Shown in pieces: positions 10,386 through 19,977 of a stretch of 64,000 nucleotides of DNA. The notes under the pieces were generated by a model, which saw only the letters and a list, made by a program, of their open reading frames with translations, had not been told where the DNA came from and made no database searches. The translations under genes were made by a program, and so were the position numbers. The stretch's first letter is position 1, and every line of letters starts with the position of its first letter. This DNA comes from Ophiobolus disseminans (Eukaryota; Ascomycota; Dothideomycetes; Pleosporales; Phaeosphaeriaceae), in assembly GCA_010093685.1 (NCBI GenBank), contig MU006223.1, forward strand, positions 1,360,995-1,424,994, given 5' to 3'.

Positions 10386-11017
10386 AGCAGCAATGTGTAA
10401 GGGTGCAATGGGTTGACCATAAGTGCAAGGTAAACAGTGATGAATTTGATACAGTCTTCTAGAGATCAGATGAAAGGTTTTCATCTGAACTCGGTTCAGA
10501 TTGGCTGCAACCAATAGGAGCCTGTGGAAGTGGTGAGCCACAGCTCAGCCACAACCACCACTTCAGCAGAACTGAGGCCATAGGCCAAGGAACATCCATC
10601 AAGGCTTCAGCCCTTTACACAATGATAGCAAATTACAACACTAAAGATGGGCGACACAATAGGCTTTTGGAGCTTCAAAAAGTGGGGTACAAAGGCTGCA
10701 GAAACCTAGGATGAAGAGCCTTAGCAGGCAGCTTAGAGGCGCTTGAAGCTTAGTAAGCCAAGCTCAACACCAAAAAAAGTATTGTGAGATTGATTCTGCT
10801 GGTAACAGGAAAGTCGCAATTTTGACCCCTCTTGCCATGCCTAGGCAACACTTAAAAACATCAAATAAATCAAATAAATCAAACAAGTCAAATAAATATC
10901 TAACTCATATTTTATTTGTTTGAGCTTTTACACCACTGATATTTGATTTGATAGAACGTCAAATATAGCGCTTTGACGGTTCATATTTGCAAATATGTTT
11001 GATTGTTGCCTTCTGTG

Positions 11018-11025
11018 CAAGCTCC
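11018..11025. repeat. Target-site duplication of hAT 2, right copy
   Basis: CAAGCTCC, identical to 7680-7687. Confidence 0.93.
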
Positions 11026-11645
11026 CTTCCACCGACGGCGAAGTCAAGATCCATGCTAAGGAGCAACAATCCGCCGCTGAATCCAAAGCCGGCGAAACGA
11101 AACCCGATGCTATTGACGTGAAATCTAACTGGCTGCGTCGGCGCGGGCTCGAGCGCTGGCTCGGTGAGCTGGACCAATGTTCTCTGCTCCTCCTCGAGAT
11201 CTTCGACAAGATCATCGCCGAAGCCGAGCGCGATCCCGACATTCTAAACGGTCTATGCATGCTTCGACGCATCGCTTCACGAATATGCGATCGTACCAAG
11301 CCTTTGGCCACCAAGTACAAAGACGACAAGGACTGGGGTGGCTGGCGCGCTCACAGTCTCGCCAAGATGTTGTTCTTCACAGAGGAGCACAAGGGACAAA
11401 TGGACACGAGCTACCTTGTACTCGAGACGTTACACAGCCTTCAAGTTTTTCTGAGCTATATTAAAGTCAGCTTAAGGGGCATGAAGCCCGCTGCTCAGGC
11501 ATTGTGGGACAAGGATCTCATCGCTTGTGTGCTGGAGAGTATGACGGACGTTGAGGAAATGGAAGGGTGGGCGCTGCAGCAGATGCAGGTCAAGGCGCCG
11601 CAGAGTCTGATTGTGCCCGTGCCAGTTGTAGATGGGAAAATGTAA
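11018..11645 (+). pseudogene. Molybdopterin oxidoreductase, C-terminal fragment after hAT 2
   Basis: Joined across hAT 2 the frame reads AIKITKLPSTDGEVKIHAKE without gap, so 11018-11645 is the 3' end of the gene cut at 7687. It encodes a mainly helical extra domain (RRGLERWLGELDQ ... LETLHSLQVFLSYIK ... MKPAAQALWDKDL ... QMQVKAPQSLIVPVP), ending at TAA 11643-11645. I recall a similar C-terminal helical domain on actinobacterial NasA-like proteins, which supports bacterial ancestry. It lies 111 bp from the stop of the convergent DUF1996 gene. This stretch has no stop of its own. The function of the domain is unknown to me. Confidence 0.8.
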
Positions 11646-11756
11646 GGACGACACAAGGAAATGTACGAAGGTATGTTGATGTACACTCAACATTAATTTG
11701 AAGACTAAGCATAGCAACTCTTCGACGCCAAACTTTGCATGGTATTCACTCCACGT

Positions 11757-13104
11757 CTACATACCGTCGTTGATCTCGACACCACCGGGAAGCGTTTCCA
11801 GCCCTAGTACAAAATTATTATCAACCTCCACACCATATGAAGAAGCCAGAGAAACTCACAGTTATAGCCATCCACATCCTCCACAACCGTCTGAGGAATC
11901 GCGCACTCCATTGCCGCCTCATTAGTCTGCCTCTTCAACTCGCTACATTGGTCGTTGCTGCACCGCGCATTGAGCGCCCGTTGCAAAGAGTCGCCCTTCC
12001 ATCCAAACATGTAGTCGCCGTGATTCCCATGGCCGGTTCTAAATGCTAGTCAACCTAACATCCTGCGACGATTGTTTACATATCGTTCACTTACGCATCG
12101 CCCATGGAAAACACAAATGGCTGCGTCCCGTTCTTGCCCCATAACTCCTTCTTATTGAATGGTGTCGTGTCAAACATCACCTCATACATAACCTGTGGCA
12201 AATGTACCGGAAATCCCTCGGGACACTTGCCCCTCTGCTGGTCTGGCGTGTACGGGCGCGTTGCCAGCGGCTCCACATACGGCTCGTACGGAATTTCCGC
12301 GTATGCGACATGGCTTTGGTGGTCGGGGGAGTCGAGGTTCACGCCATCCCAGCAAGTGGGGAATGTGACTTGAGTGCGAATGCCGCCTTCGCAGAATCGC
12401 GTCGGAAGGAAAGTTGTGTCTTCTTCAGTGCAGGGAGCGCCGCCGAAAGGCTTGGCATCTTTGTAGATGCAGCGGTGGCAGATGCCGCGGGATTCGCCTG
12501 TGGTGTTGCGGAGAATGGGGTTACCGGCGAGCATGCGGAAACCCTAGGAGCGGTGTCAGTGAGATCCAGGAAGTTGGAAGATGCGGATTGCGTACGGGCT
12601 TGAATGCTGTGACGTTGCTGACGCCGTCGTAGGGTGGGATGTAGTAGACTGTCATGCCTCCCCTTTGGACGAGCATGCCATTTGCAAACTGTTGGACTCG
12701 CTTGAATGTGCCATTTTGTGCGCGGAAATAGAGAGCTGCGGTCCAGTAATTACTATCCCACATTAGTACAGCGGGCATTCGACACTCGTTCCTCGATCTT
12801 TCCTTGAGAAGTATTTCCCGTTATAGTTTCGAACTCACCTGAAGTCCTCGCTAAATGTGCAGGTCGTACAAGTACTCTTCGCCACTAAATCATGCTCTCC
12901 AGGCTTCATATCCGACGTGAAACTATTTCCACCGACGATTTGATGTGTATGCGGACTCCCAACAAGTCCAGGGTTGACGAGAGGATCAAGTCGTTCGACC
13001 GTGAGCTGCGAGCATGCGAAGCGCATCATAGCTTGCCCGCGTGAGACATTTTGCGCCTGCACAGCGCCCACAATGAGGAGCGCATGGAGTGAGAAGAACT
13101 TCAT
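11757..13104 (-). CDS. Secreted DUF1996 domain protein
   Basis: Five exons: 13104-12839, 12752-12596, 12543-12095, 12038-11860 and 11803-11757. All introns are GT-AG (50-86 bp). ATG 13104 was chosen because it gives a signal peptide (MKFFSLHALLIVGAVQAQ); an upstream in-frame ATG at 13170 would bury it. The protein shows DUF1996 hallmarks: RFACSQLTVERLDPLVNPG, SPHTHQIVGGNSF, STCTTCTFSEDF, NYWTAALYFRA, TFPTCWDGVNLDSPDHQSHVAY, and near the end GDATGHGNHGDYMFGWKGD. The family is common in fungi, extracellular, and without proven function. The end is short (VDGYNWLETLPGGVEI), with no WSC or cellulose-binding domain. It is convergent with the broken molybdoenzyme and looks intact. Confidence 0.88.
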
Positions 13105-13898
13105 GATGCTTGCAACAATTATGAAGGACGAGTGTAACGATGGAGTAGTAGCGAAATACCTAGACTGCATTGATCGGTGGTTGACTATGCGCTTTAACTT
13201 AGTTCCCTACCCACACGGTGGGGCGAGACAACTGCCGCTACCCCAGACAGATTTCATATATCCTTGTAGGTGTTGAGATCCGGCATCGTGGATATTGTGA
13301 TCCTTCCTTATATGGTTGCGTGGCGTAAAGTGCCTATCCAGATTGGGCGACCGGGGTTGTACCAATGAGAGTAAACTTGTAAACATGTCCAACAAGTAGT
13401 ACTCCTAGGATAAAATGAGCAGCGAGACATACTTGGGAGACCCAATGAGGTCGATGGGCATCAGATCTGGATTTGCATGGTGTAAGATAGGACTAGCGGA
13501 ACCGCTAGGAAGCGGGTTGGAAAGTCGCGCATCTTCTCAACGGGCTATACATCACAAAAGTATGGTGGCTGTCAAGTGCAGGTACTTTCATGAGGTATGT
13601 GATTGTCTGGAATGCTGTTCGGACTTCCGCCGATAGAGGTAGGAAAATTACTTGGCACGCCAAGTTAGTCGTGGGCAAAAGCGAAAGTAGTCAAGATGGT
13701 AGTCAAGATGTGATAAAACACCTTGGAGCTACACCATGCCAAATGCGGCAGTAACAATGCATATAGACCTCCCATGCTCTATCCCTGTCGGTATACCAGC
13801 ATGCGACCAGGGATAGCACAATCGCAACAGTTGAACTCACTACCGGAAGTGAATGCTAACATGAATCGTGAAACGTCGCTCAGCTCACTCGTACCGAC
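13105..13898. other. Intergenic, no gene seen
   Basis: This holds the promoter of the DUF1996 gene (right of 13104) and the 3' flank of the 782-aa gene. Short open frames here have no recognisable domain or splice pattern. Confidence 0.6.
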
Positions 13899-16247
13899 CT
13901 ACGACTTGCGATCCTTAAAAGGATCTGTCCATAGAGTATCCTGAATTCCCTCAAAAGGCCGGAAGCGAACGCACTTCTTGACGGGGAGTGTGTTGCCATC
14001 TTGAATCCACATCTCCATGCGATAGCGCTGATACTCCGAGCAAGTCTCTTCCGGCTCATGCTGGCGCTCGGAAAGGAACCATGTTGGAGGGTTCCAGTCC
14101 TCATCTGGAATCTCGAAGGTGACTTTACCGTCTGCTTCCGTACGCTTCTTGCGGGCGTCACGAGGTATATCCTGGTGCTTTGCTCGCTCCCATTTATCCT
14201 TGTAGCCATCCTGCTCTTCTTCCGGCGCTTCCCAGTCTTTATTGTTGTACCCAGGATGCGTGGGCCATCGACCATACACATCGAAGTCTTCCTCGTCCAC
14301 GAATACAGGCCGAGGTTCCCGACGCTGTGGCCCCGCAGTTGATGGGAATGTGATCAAAGAGTTCATCGAGCGGACCATCTTCCAGTCAATCTCTGGATGA
14401 CGTGCTTGATAAAGGCTGATGTCAAAAGGCTCGCCAGTGTTGTTCGGAACCCTGCAGAAAGGCACGCCCGCGATCTCGAGTGATTGCATGCTCGGCAAGT
14501 CGTCATCCAGGTTCTTGGAAAGTGCAGAAGGCGGGCGCCAGGCGTAGCACAGCTCGTCTTCGGCGTGGTTGTGGTAATTCGCACAGAAGTGGTCCGTATA
14601 TGTAGCGTTGGCAAAATCGTCGATGACATCGTGTGGGTGATACTTCTGCGCGAACTCGGCGTACAACTCTCGGGCGTGGCGGCTTGAACGAACTGCAGCT
14701 GCTACCTGCTTCTCGGACGTCTCTAGCCCAAATGTGAGCAGGTCAACTATAAGCTTGCGAATGGGGTCACCTAGCTCTGTATTCTTCCACAGCTCATTCA
14801 TGCCATCTTGCTCCAAGTCCATGAAGCGCAGGACCGCGTTCGGGTCCACCTCACAGATGCAACCACGACCCTTGTACTTGGCATAAAGGGCTTTTTCGTT
14901 CTGGAACACCTTCAACAACTGATCCAGAAGCATATCGCTGACGTCGGTGGTCTTCATCGCCTGCGACAGGTAGTACGTCTCGAGGAGAGTGTGAATGGTG
15001 AAACGGGACACACCATCATCGTGATGCTTAAGACGTCCTCCCGGTGGCTTGCAGAAGCTGTAAAGACGCTTCGGAAAAGAGTGACGCAGGCCAAAACACA
15101 AACAAGTGTACCATTGGCCGAAGGTCTCTACTGAACACGCAATCCTCTGGCCGTGCTCAATGCCACACATCTTTGCCACTTCTTCCGAGATGAAGCGCTG
15201 CTTGATGATCGCCCGCCCGGGTAGTTGAAGGATAATAGCAGTGGCAGGAACGTACTCGGCAGCGACATCGAAGGGTGAACTGGAATCGTCAGGCTTGTGG
15301 ACGTTTTTTGCCTGCTTTGAAGCCTTGCTCGGAGAGATTCCAGCTTTCGCAATTTCTGTGCCCATCTCTTTATCTGTCGGAATATCGTGATCTTCCAGAC
15401 CAATGCTGCTATGTATGAAGTAAACACCGGTGGCGTTGTAGATGGCCAAGTTCGCTTTTCTGAACCATTTTCTGACACCTTCTTGTGATAGCCTCCTTCC
15501 GATTACCTCCTGCACCACTGGAATGACCTTGATAAAAGACAGTGGATTCGGGCTCCAAGGATGACGTGCTTCGTATGTGGCGATATGTTCATGCTTCAGC
15601 GGTACTGAGACCGCTGCTAATGCGGACCAGTTGACAGGGCAAGGAATGTCGTCAGTGAACTGCAATGTGGCCTGACCATAGCTAAACGGCCATGGCGTGA
15701 ATCGCTCAGGAAGGGGAACGTTGAAGACTGGTTGATTTAGCCTGTCGGTTGTGAGACTTTTTAGATCAAACCTACTATTTGCGTGGCTGCCACCCGCAGC
15801 ATTCTGGGTATTGGCCAACAATTGAATGGTATTAATAGGTGCAGACTTTTTCTTTGACTTCGACGAGTGAGGTGCGCGTGCTGCTCTCGGTATCTTCTGC
15901 TTCGATGTTCGGACGGAAGCTTTCGTTCTGCCCGGCGTGTGAAGCACACGCTCCTCCGAAACCACGCCTTCCACCTCCATCTCGTTGTCATCTTCAGCGT
16001 ATTGGGCATTCCCATCCTTCGCTTGAAGAGCAAAGCGGTTCAGCGTGGTGAGCTCATTGCCGTGAGCGATCCTGTGGCGCTTTGCAATGATGTCGAAGGC
16101 AGTGGCTGAACTAGAACCTTTTCCATCTGTCGGAGAGTGGACATTGCCCTTGGGCTCCACGTTACTACGCCGAGCAGGGGTGAGAATGTCGTCAAAGCCA
16201 CGCTTCGTACCAGCGAGGTTCTTGGGTGTCATTGTTGCAGCAGCCAC
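13899..16247 (-). CDS. Uncharacterised 782-aa protein, probably nuclear
   Basis: A single uninterrupted frame from ATG 16247 to TAG 13899. I do not recognise the family. The first 150 residues are polar and basic (GTKRGFDDILTPARRS, SSKSKKKSA), which looks like a disordered tail with a nuclear localisation signal. Residues from about 170 to 470 look folded: PLPERFTPWPFSYG, LSFIKVIPVVQEVIGRRLSQEGVRKWFRKA, SVETFGQWYTCLCFGLRHSFPKRLY. A helical region of about 200 residues follows, and then an acidic, tryptophan-rich tail (DEDWNPPTWFLSERQ). No transmembrane segment or enzyme motif is evident. Length and codon use support a real gene. Confidence 0.8.
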   Translation of the reverse strand: MAAATMTPKNLAGTKRGFDDILTPARRSNVEPKGNVHSPTDGKGSSSATAFDIIAKRHRIAHGNELTTLNRFALQAKDGNAQYAEDDNEMEVEGVVSEERVLHTPGRTKASVRTSKQKIPRAARAPHSSKSKKKSAPINTIQLLANTQNAAGGSHANSRFDLKSLTTDRLNQPVFNVPLPERFTPWPFSYGQATLQFTDDIPCPVNWSALAAVSVPLKHEHIATYEARHPWSPNPLSFIKVIPVVQEVIGRRLSQEGVRKWFRKANLAIYNATGVYFIHSSIGLEDHDIPTDKEMGTEIAKAGISPSKASKQAKNVHKPDDSSSPFDVAAEYVPATAIILQLPGRAIIKQRFISEEVAKMCGIEHGQRIACSVETFGQWYTCLCFGLRHSFPKRLYSFCKPPGGRLKHHDDGVSRFTIHTLLETYYLSQAMKTTDVSDMLLDQLLKVFQNEKALYAKYKGRGCICEVDPNAVLRFMDLEQDGMNELWKNTELGDPIRKLIVDLLTFGLETSEKQVAAAVRSSRHARELYAEFAQKYHPHDVIDDFANATYTDHFCANYHNHAEDELCYAWRPPSALSKNLDDDLPSMQSLEIAGVPFCRVPNNTGEPFDISLYQARHPEIDWKMVRSMNSLITFPSTAGPQRREPRPVFVDEEDFDVYGRWPTHPGYNNKDWEAPEEEQDGYKDKWERAKHQDIPRDARKKRTEADGKVTFEIPDEDWNPPTWFLSERQHEPEETCSEYQRYRMEMWIQDGNTLPVKKCVRFRPFEGIQDTLWTDPFKDRKS

Positions 16248-17752
16248 GATCGTGGTTTACAGAATTCGAGATCGTTCTTCTCAACTGCTACTGCCGAGTT
16301 GTGGTAGAGGGTGTAGACAAGGTTGCAGGATGAAGAAACTCAAGAGCGCCTTGATGCCAAGAAGCTTATGAGTTGAGAGGAGAACGGAGGTGATGTGGGA
16401 AGAATATTGCAGCTCGTGCAGTGAAGTCTCAAATAAAGTTTGGACCAAACATCTGTCGAGAAAGTGACGACGACGAGAGGCGAAACGCACGGTGCGATTT
16501 TGCGTGAAATCGACTGTTGTGGGTCAAGACGAATACAGCTCATAAGGATTGAGCTAGAAAGGGGACAAACGCTCCTTCCAGCCTGCTTGTTGCGAGAAAC
16601 TATTGCTGTTCTCATCCTGATAGAGTCGTGAATGGCAACGCGACAGGACCCACTTTCAAGGCAGGAGGCGAAAGAAAAAGGATGTGAATACTGATAACCC
16701 GAGCGGCTCGGTTCGGCTGTGTCTGAACAATAATTGGATGTTATGATGCGGCGGGCAACCACAGTAAACATTGTAGCAGCGCACTCGCAACGGGAGGATT
16801 ATACTGCGATTGATGAGCTCTCGATTACTAGCAGCCAACCGGCGATAGCCTAGAATGCCAGATCTTGAAACGTCCCAATCAAGATATGTCAACGCTGCAA
16901 TTGCTGAGATCTTGGATACATTGGCTCTACTGACGTTTCCCGGCGCCACTTCGTCTCCATGTAAGAGCCGAGAGACATCACCTGACGAAGCTTTATCATT
17001 GCGAAGTCCTGTGGCTGCATTTGAGACTAGCCTGCATGGTGCGTACACGGCCGGGTGTTGAAATCGCCTTTAAACCTCCAACTCTTGGACGTCGTAACTT
17101 CATAGCGATGGAGCAATTCGCGTCCCAAAGTCGCACGCAGTACAATCTTCAATAGCTCTTACTTCTCTTGCTGTGAAACCTTGTTGTACGTCTGGGAGAC
17201 GGAGACTGTCTTAATATGACTGCGTTCATGTTGTAGCGCGCTCGAATCTTTGAAAGAGATGCAGATACTGCAATGGAGCACATCGCGATTCGCTTCGAAT
17301 GCGTCGTCACATTAGAAAGCGCAAGAGATGGACGAGTTGAGCACGAAACACGCGTCAAGGCGCGCATGCGAAGGGTGACGGAGACGTAAGTCGTGGAGGC
17401 CGCAAAAAGGCTAAGCTTGACGACTACAACCCATAGATGTAAAGGTTATCTCATGTCTAGCATTCGCGATCGCGACATACCAAGACACGGGGCTCGTGAA
17501 GTTTGTTGTTGGTCTTTGCGCCCACGGATTTAGCGCGGAGATATGACGTCATCGTTTTGGCCGGCATCTGCGACAGTGCCGACACTTTCACCGATCAGAC
17601 ACCACATGGCCAAGTCTGGGAGCTCTGTGCAATTCTGTCTAGACTACAACGTACGCGTAGTCTACTTTACAAGTATAAGATGATATCTTCATAAGTAGTA
17701 CTGACGATACAGCTCCTAACAGCTTCACCATCCCTCTCCGAGCCCACCGATA
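16248..17752. other. Intergenic, no gene seen
   Basis: About 1.5 kb between the 3' end of LYS9 and the start of the 782-aa gene. The open frames (up to 143 codons) are cysteine- and serine-rich without known motifs and look like chance frames. Confidence 0.55.
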
Positions 17753-19268
17753 TCACCCAACCCTCTTCTCCACCATGACCACGCCCTCCTGCTCTAGCAA
17801 CTCTCGAATCGGATCGCATATCTCCTTCGTATACGGCGCCAGCACACCCGGCTTGCATACAGCAGGATGGCCATCCATCAGCAGCTGCGTGGCGATTCCA
17901 CACGTCACACCCACCGACAAAGCCATCGCCGAGTAGCGGTTGGGTTCACCGAGAAGCTCAAGTGTGGATGTGAAAGTCTCCTATGGGCGCGCATCAGTTT
18001 CGTCAACATGGCAACGCAGATGGAAGTACACGTACAATGTTTCCATTGGCCCACTCCACGACAAACTTGTGTTGGAGCATGACGAGGTCTCGCTGGCCGG
18101 ACCTGAAGCTCATGAGCTTCTCCAGCCTTGTGCACAATGTGTCGAGAAGGTTGCCGCTAACAACAGTGGCTTTGTCTGAGGACAGGATTGCCCATCCACT
18201 TCAGACCGGCGATGATGCGATCGCTCTCCGCTTCGTTCGGGAATTGCACGACCTGCTTGATTCGGGAGACGAGGCAGCTTAGACGGATCAGCCATGTCAT
18301 ACTTGGTTCGGACCATGTTGCTCACCTCTCATCCGTAACCGATACACCAATTGCGATTTGCTGGATCTCCGCCCACGTCATGCCATCCTTCAGCCATGCC
18401 TTCTTGTCCTGCTCAAGCCAACCCAGCTTAGCCAACGCCTGTACGAACGCCGGGTTACCTTTGTATCGAAGTGATCCTCGAACCACTGTATGTGTCTCCG
18501 GTATGCGATAGAACTGCTGGAAGGAAACCGAATCGCGATTCGGATATGCCACAAACCCGTACCCGTCCATGACATGATACGGTGTCGCCGTTGCCATCAG
18601 GTCGTGCGAAGAGATTTCCTGCACCTCGCCATCTTTGAGGAAGCGTGCCGAGTTGCGTTGCGAGAGGAGAGCGCCACGCGGTGACCACGAGAACTTGAAG
18701 CCGAGAGGATTGTCGGCGCATTCGGGTGCTGGAATGCCGCCGCAGTACGAGTAGAACTTGCGGACTTTGCCGCCCTGGGCGTGAATCCCGTCGATCTTCT
18801 TGACAGCGTAGAGGTGATCGACGCCGGGGTCGACACCGACTTCGTTCAGTACAGTGATGCCGGCTGTTTTGGCAGAGTTGTCGAGCGCACGAATGGCATC
18901 AGACACGTAGCTTGTGGTTACAACCTGCGTGCTGCCTTTGATTGCTGCCCTGATGACTGCTGGATGGTGAGTGTATGGGATGAGTGAGATCACAACATCG
19001 TGCGAGGCGACGTGCTGCTCTAGTGCTGCTTCCGAAGCAACATCGAGGGCGATAGCAGAGGCGCGAGGGAACCCAGCCGCCAACGTCTGAGCGGATGACA
19101 CTGTTCGACAAGCTGTTCTCGTTCAGCGTTCAAATCGGAGGGCTACGGTTGCACAAACTTACCTATTGTGATTTGGTTCCCCGGGTGACGAGAGAGGTAC
19201 TCGATGCACGCTGGAGCCACCATGCCACTCCCAAGAATTAAGATCTTCCGAGTGGTGTTTGTAGCCAT
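17753..19268 (-). CDS. LYS9: Saccharopine dehydrogenase (NADP+, L-glutamate-forming), with a one-base frameshift
   Basis: Saccharopine reductase joins glutamate to 2-aminoadipate semialdehyde in the penultimate step of fungal lysine synthesis. Exons: 19268-19163, 19112-18326, 18277-18036 and 17980-17753; introns are 48-55 bp, GT-AG. The N-terminal Rossmann fold is ILILGSGMVAPACIEYLSRHP, followed by ACRTVSSAQ, and the substrate region is VLNEVGVDPGVDHLYA ... YCGGIPAPECADNPLGFKFSWSPRGAL. In exon 3 the frame IIAGLKWMG must shift by one base to continue as ILSSDKATVVSGN ... LVMLQHKFVVEW. There is one extra A at 18188-18189. Exon lengths sum to 3n+1, in agreement. No GT-AG intron can absorb it. 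Either the allele is broken or the assembly has an error; the rest is well conserved. Confidence 0.88.
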
Positions 19269-19977
19269 GGTGAGTCTCTAAGTGCTTCTACAAAGATTTC
19301 AAGTCGAAGAAGGTGAAAGGCAAGAGCCAAAGGAAGGTGAGAAGGAACGCAGAAGGAAGATGTCTCGTCTTCGTTGCTTGTGACACAGGCACCATCTATG
19401 ACTCGAAGCAGTACCACGGTTGCTATTTGTCCCCGTCTTTGAAGCGCATCTAGTCGTCGGACTAGTAGAGTGCAGTCCGAGATCCAGGGTCTAGCAGAAT
19501 ATGACCCCGCTGAGTACTCCGAACACCACGCTGAGACAGATTTGAAGAACGACACGACGTTGACGGGTCGCCCCGGTCTCAGGCAATTTATTCTGCGCGA
19601 TACTGATTGTTTCCATGTCTTTGTGCAATGAATCCCGGAGTTGGCTCTCGGTAAGTCGCGAACGCCAGAATTAAAGATACGGTACCTTGTCTGTGTACAG
19701 AGACTTTTTAAAATTAAGAACAGCTTTTATATACATAGATATATTTATTAGACTAAGTCTTTTTCTGGCTTTCATGACTTCCCGAGAGGTTGGAGCTGCT
19801 TCGGCGCGCGTCACGTGCAACGCGTCTTAGCGTGTTTTGCTCTTTCTTCTTTCAGACATGACGCTGCCAGATTTGCGCGAAATCTGCTCCTCTTCTCTCA
19901 CCTCACCCCAGCCTCCCTGACGCTTTCTCTCCACTCTGTTTAACTACACCTCGATCGACGACGACAAACTGCCTGTC
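19269..19977. other. Shared upstream region of LYS9 and the F-box gene
   Basis: A divergent promoter region of 709 bp. An A/T-rich island lies at about 19705-19762 (TTTATATACATAGATATATTT), a likely promoter element or nucleosome-poor site for one of the two genes. Confidence 0.5.

Larger units (their letters stand above)
7688..11017 (-). mobile_element. hAT DNA transposon 2 (3330 bp) inserted in the molybdoenzyme gene
   Basis: Terminal inverted repeats read CACAGAAGGCAACAATCAAA on the left, and the complement of CACAGAAGGCAACAATCAAA on the right. The target duplication is CAAGCTCC at 7680-7687 and 11018-11025. Both ends are packed with TTTGATTT/TCAAATAAA-type motifs (7695-7850 and 10860-11005), including a 12-bp tandem TTTGATTTGGTG. 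One transposase gene lies on the minus strand with two TAG stops. The terminal core GGCAACAATC is shared with hAT 1, but the subterminal arrays are not. About 470 bp between the transposase start and the right terminus is non-coding. Confidence 0.95.

Noticed and set aside
16340..16771. 143-aa minus-strand frame
   Set aside because: Cysteine- and serine-rich composition without domain or conserved pattern; likely chance.
18175..18200. Mini-intron to absorb the LYS9 shift
   Set aside because: The only candidate is a 16-base GC..AG segment, too short to splice.
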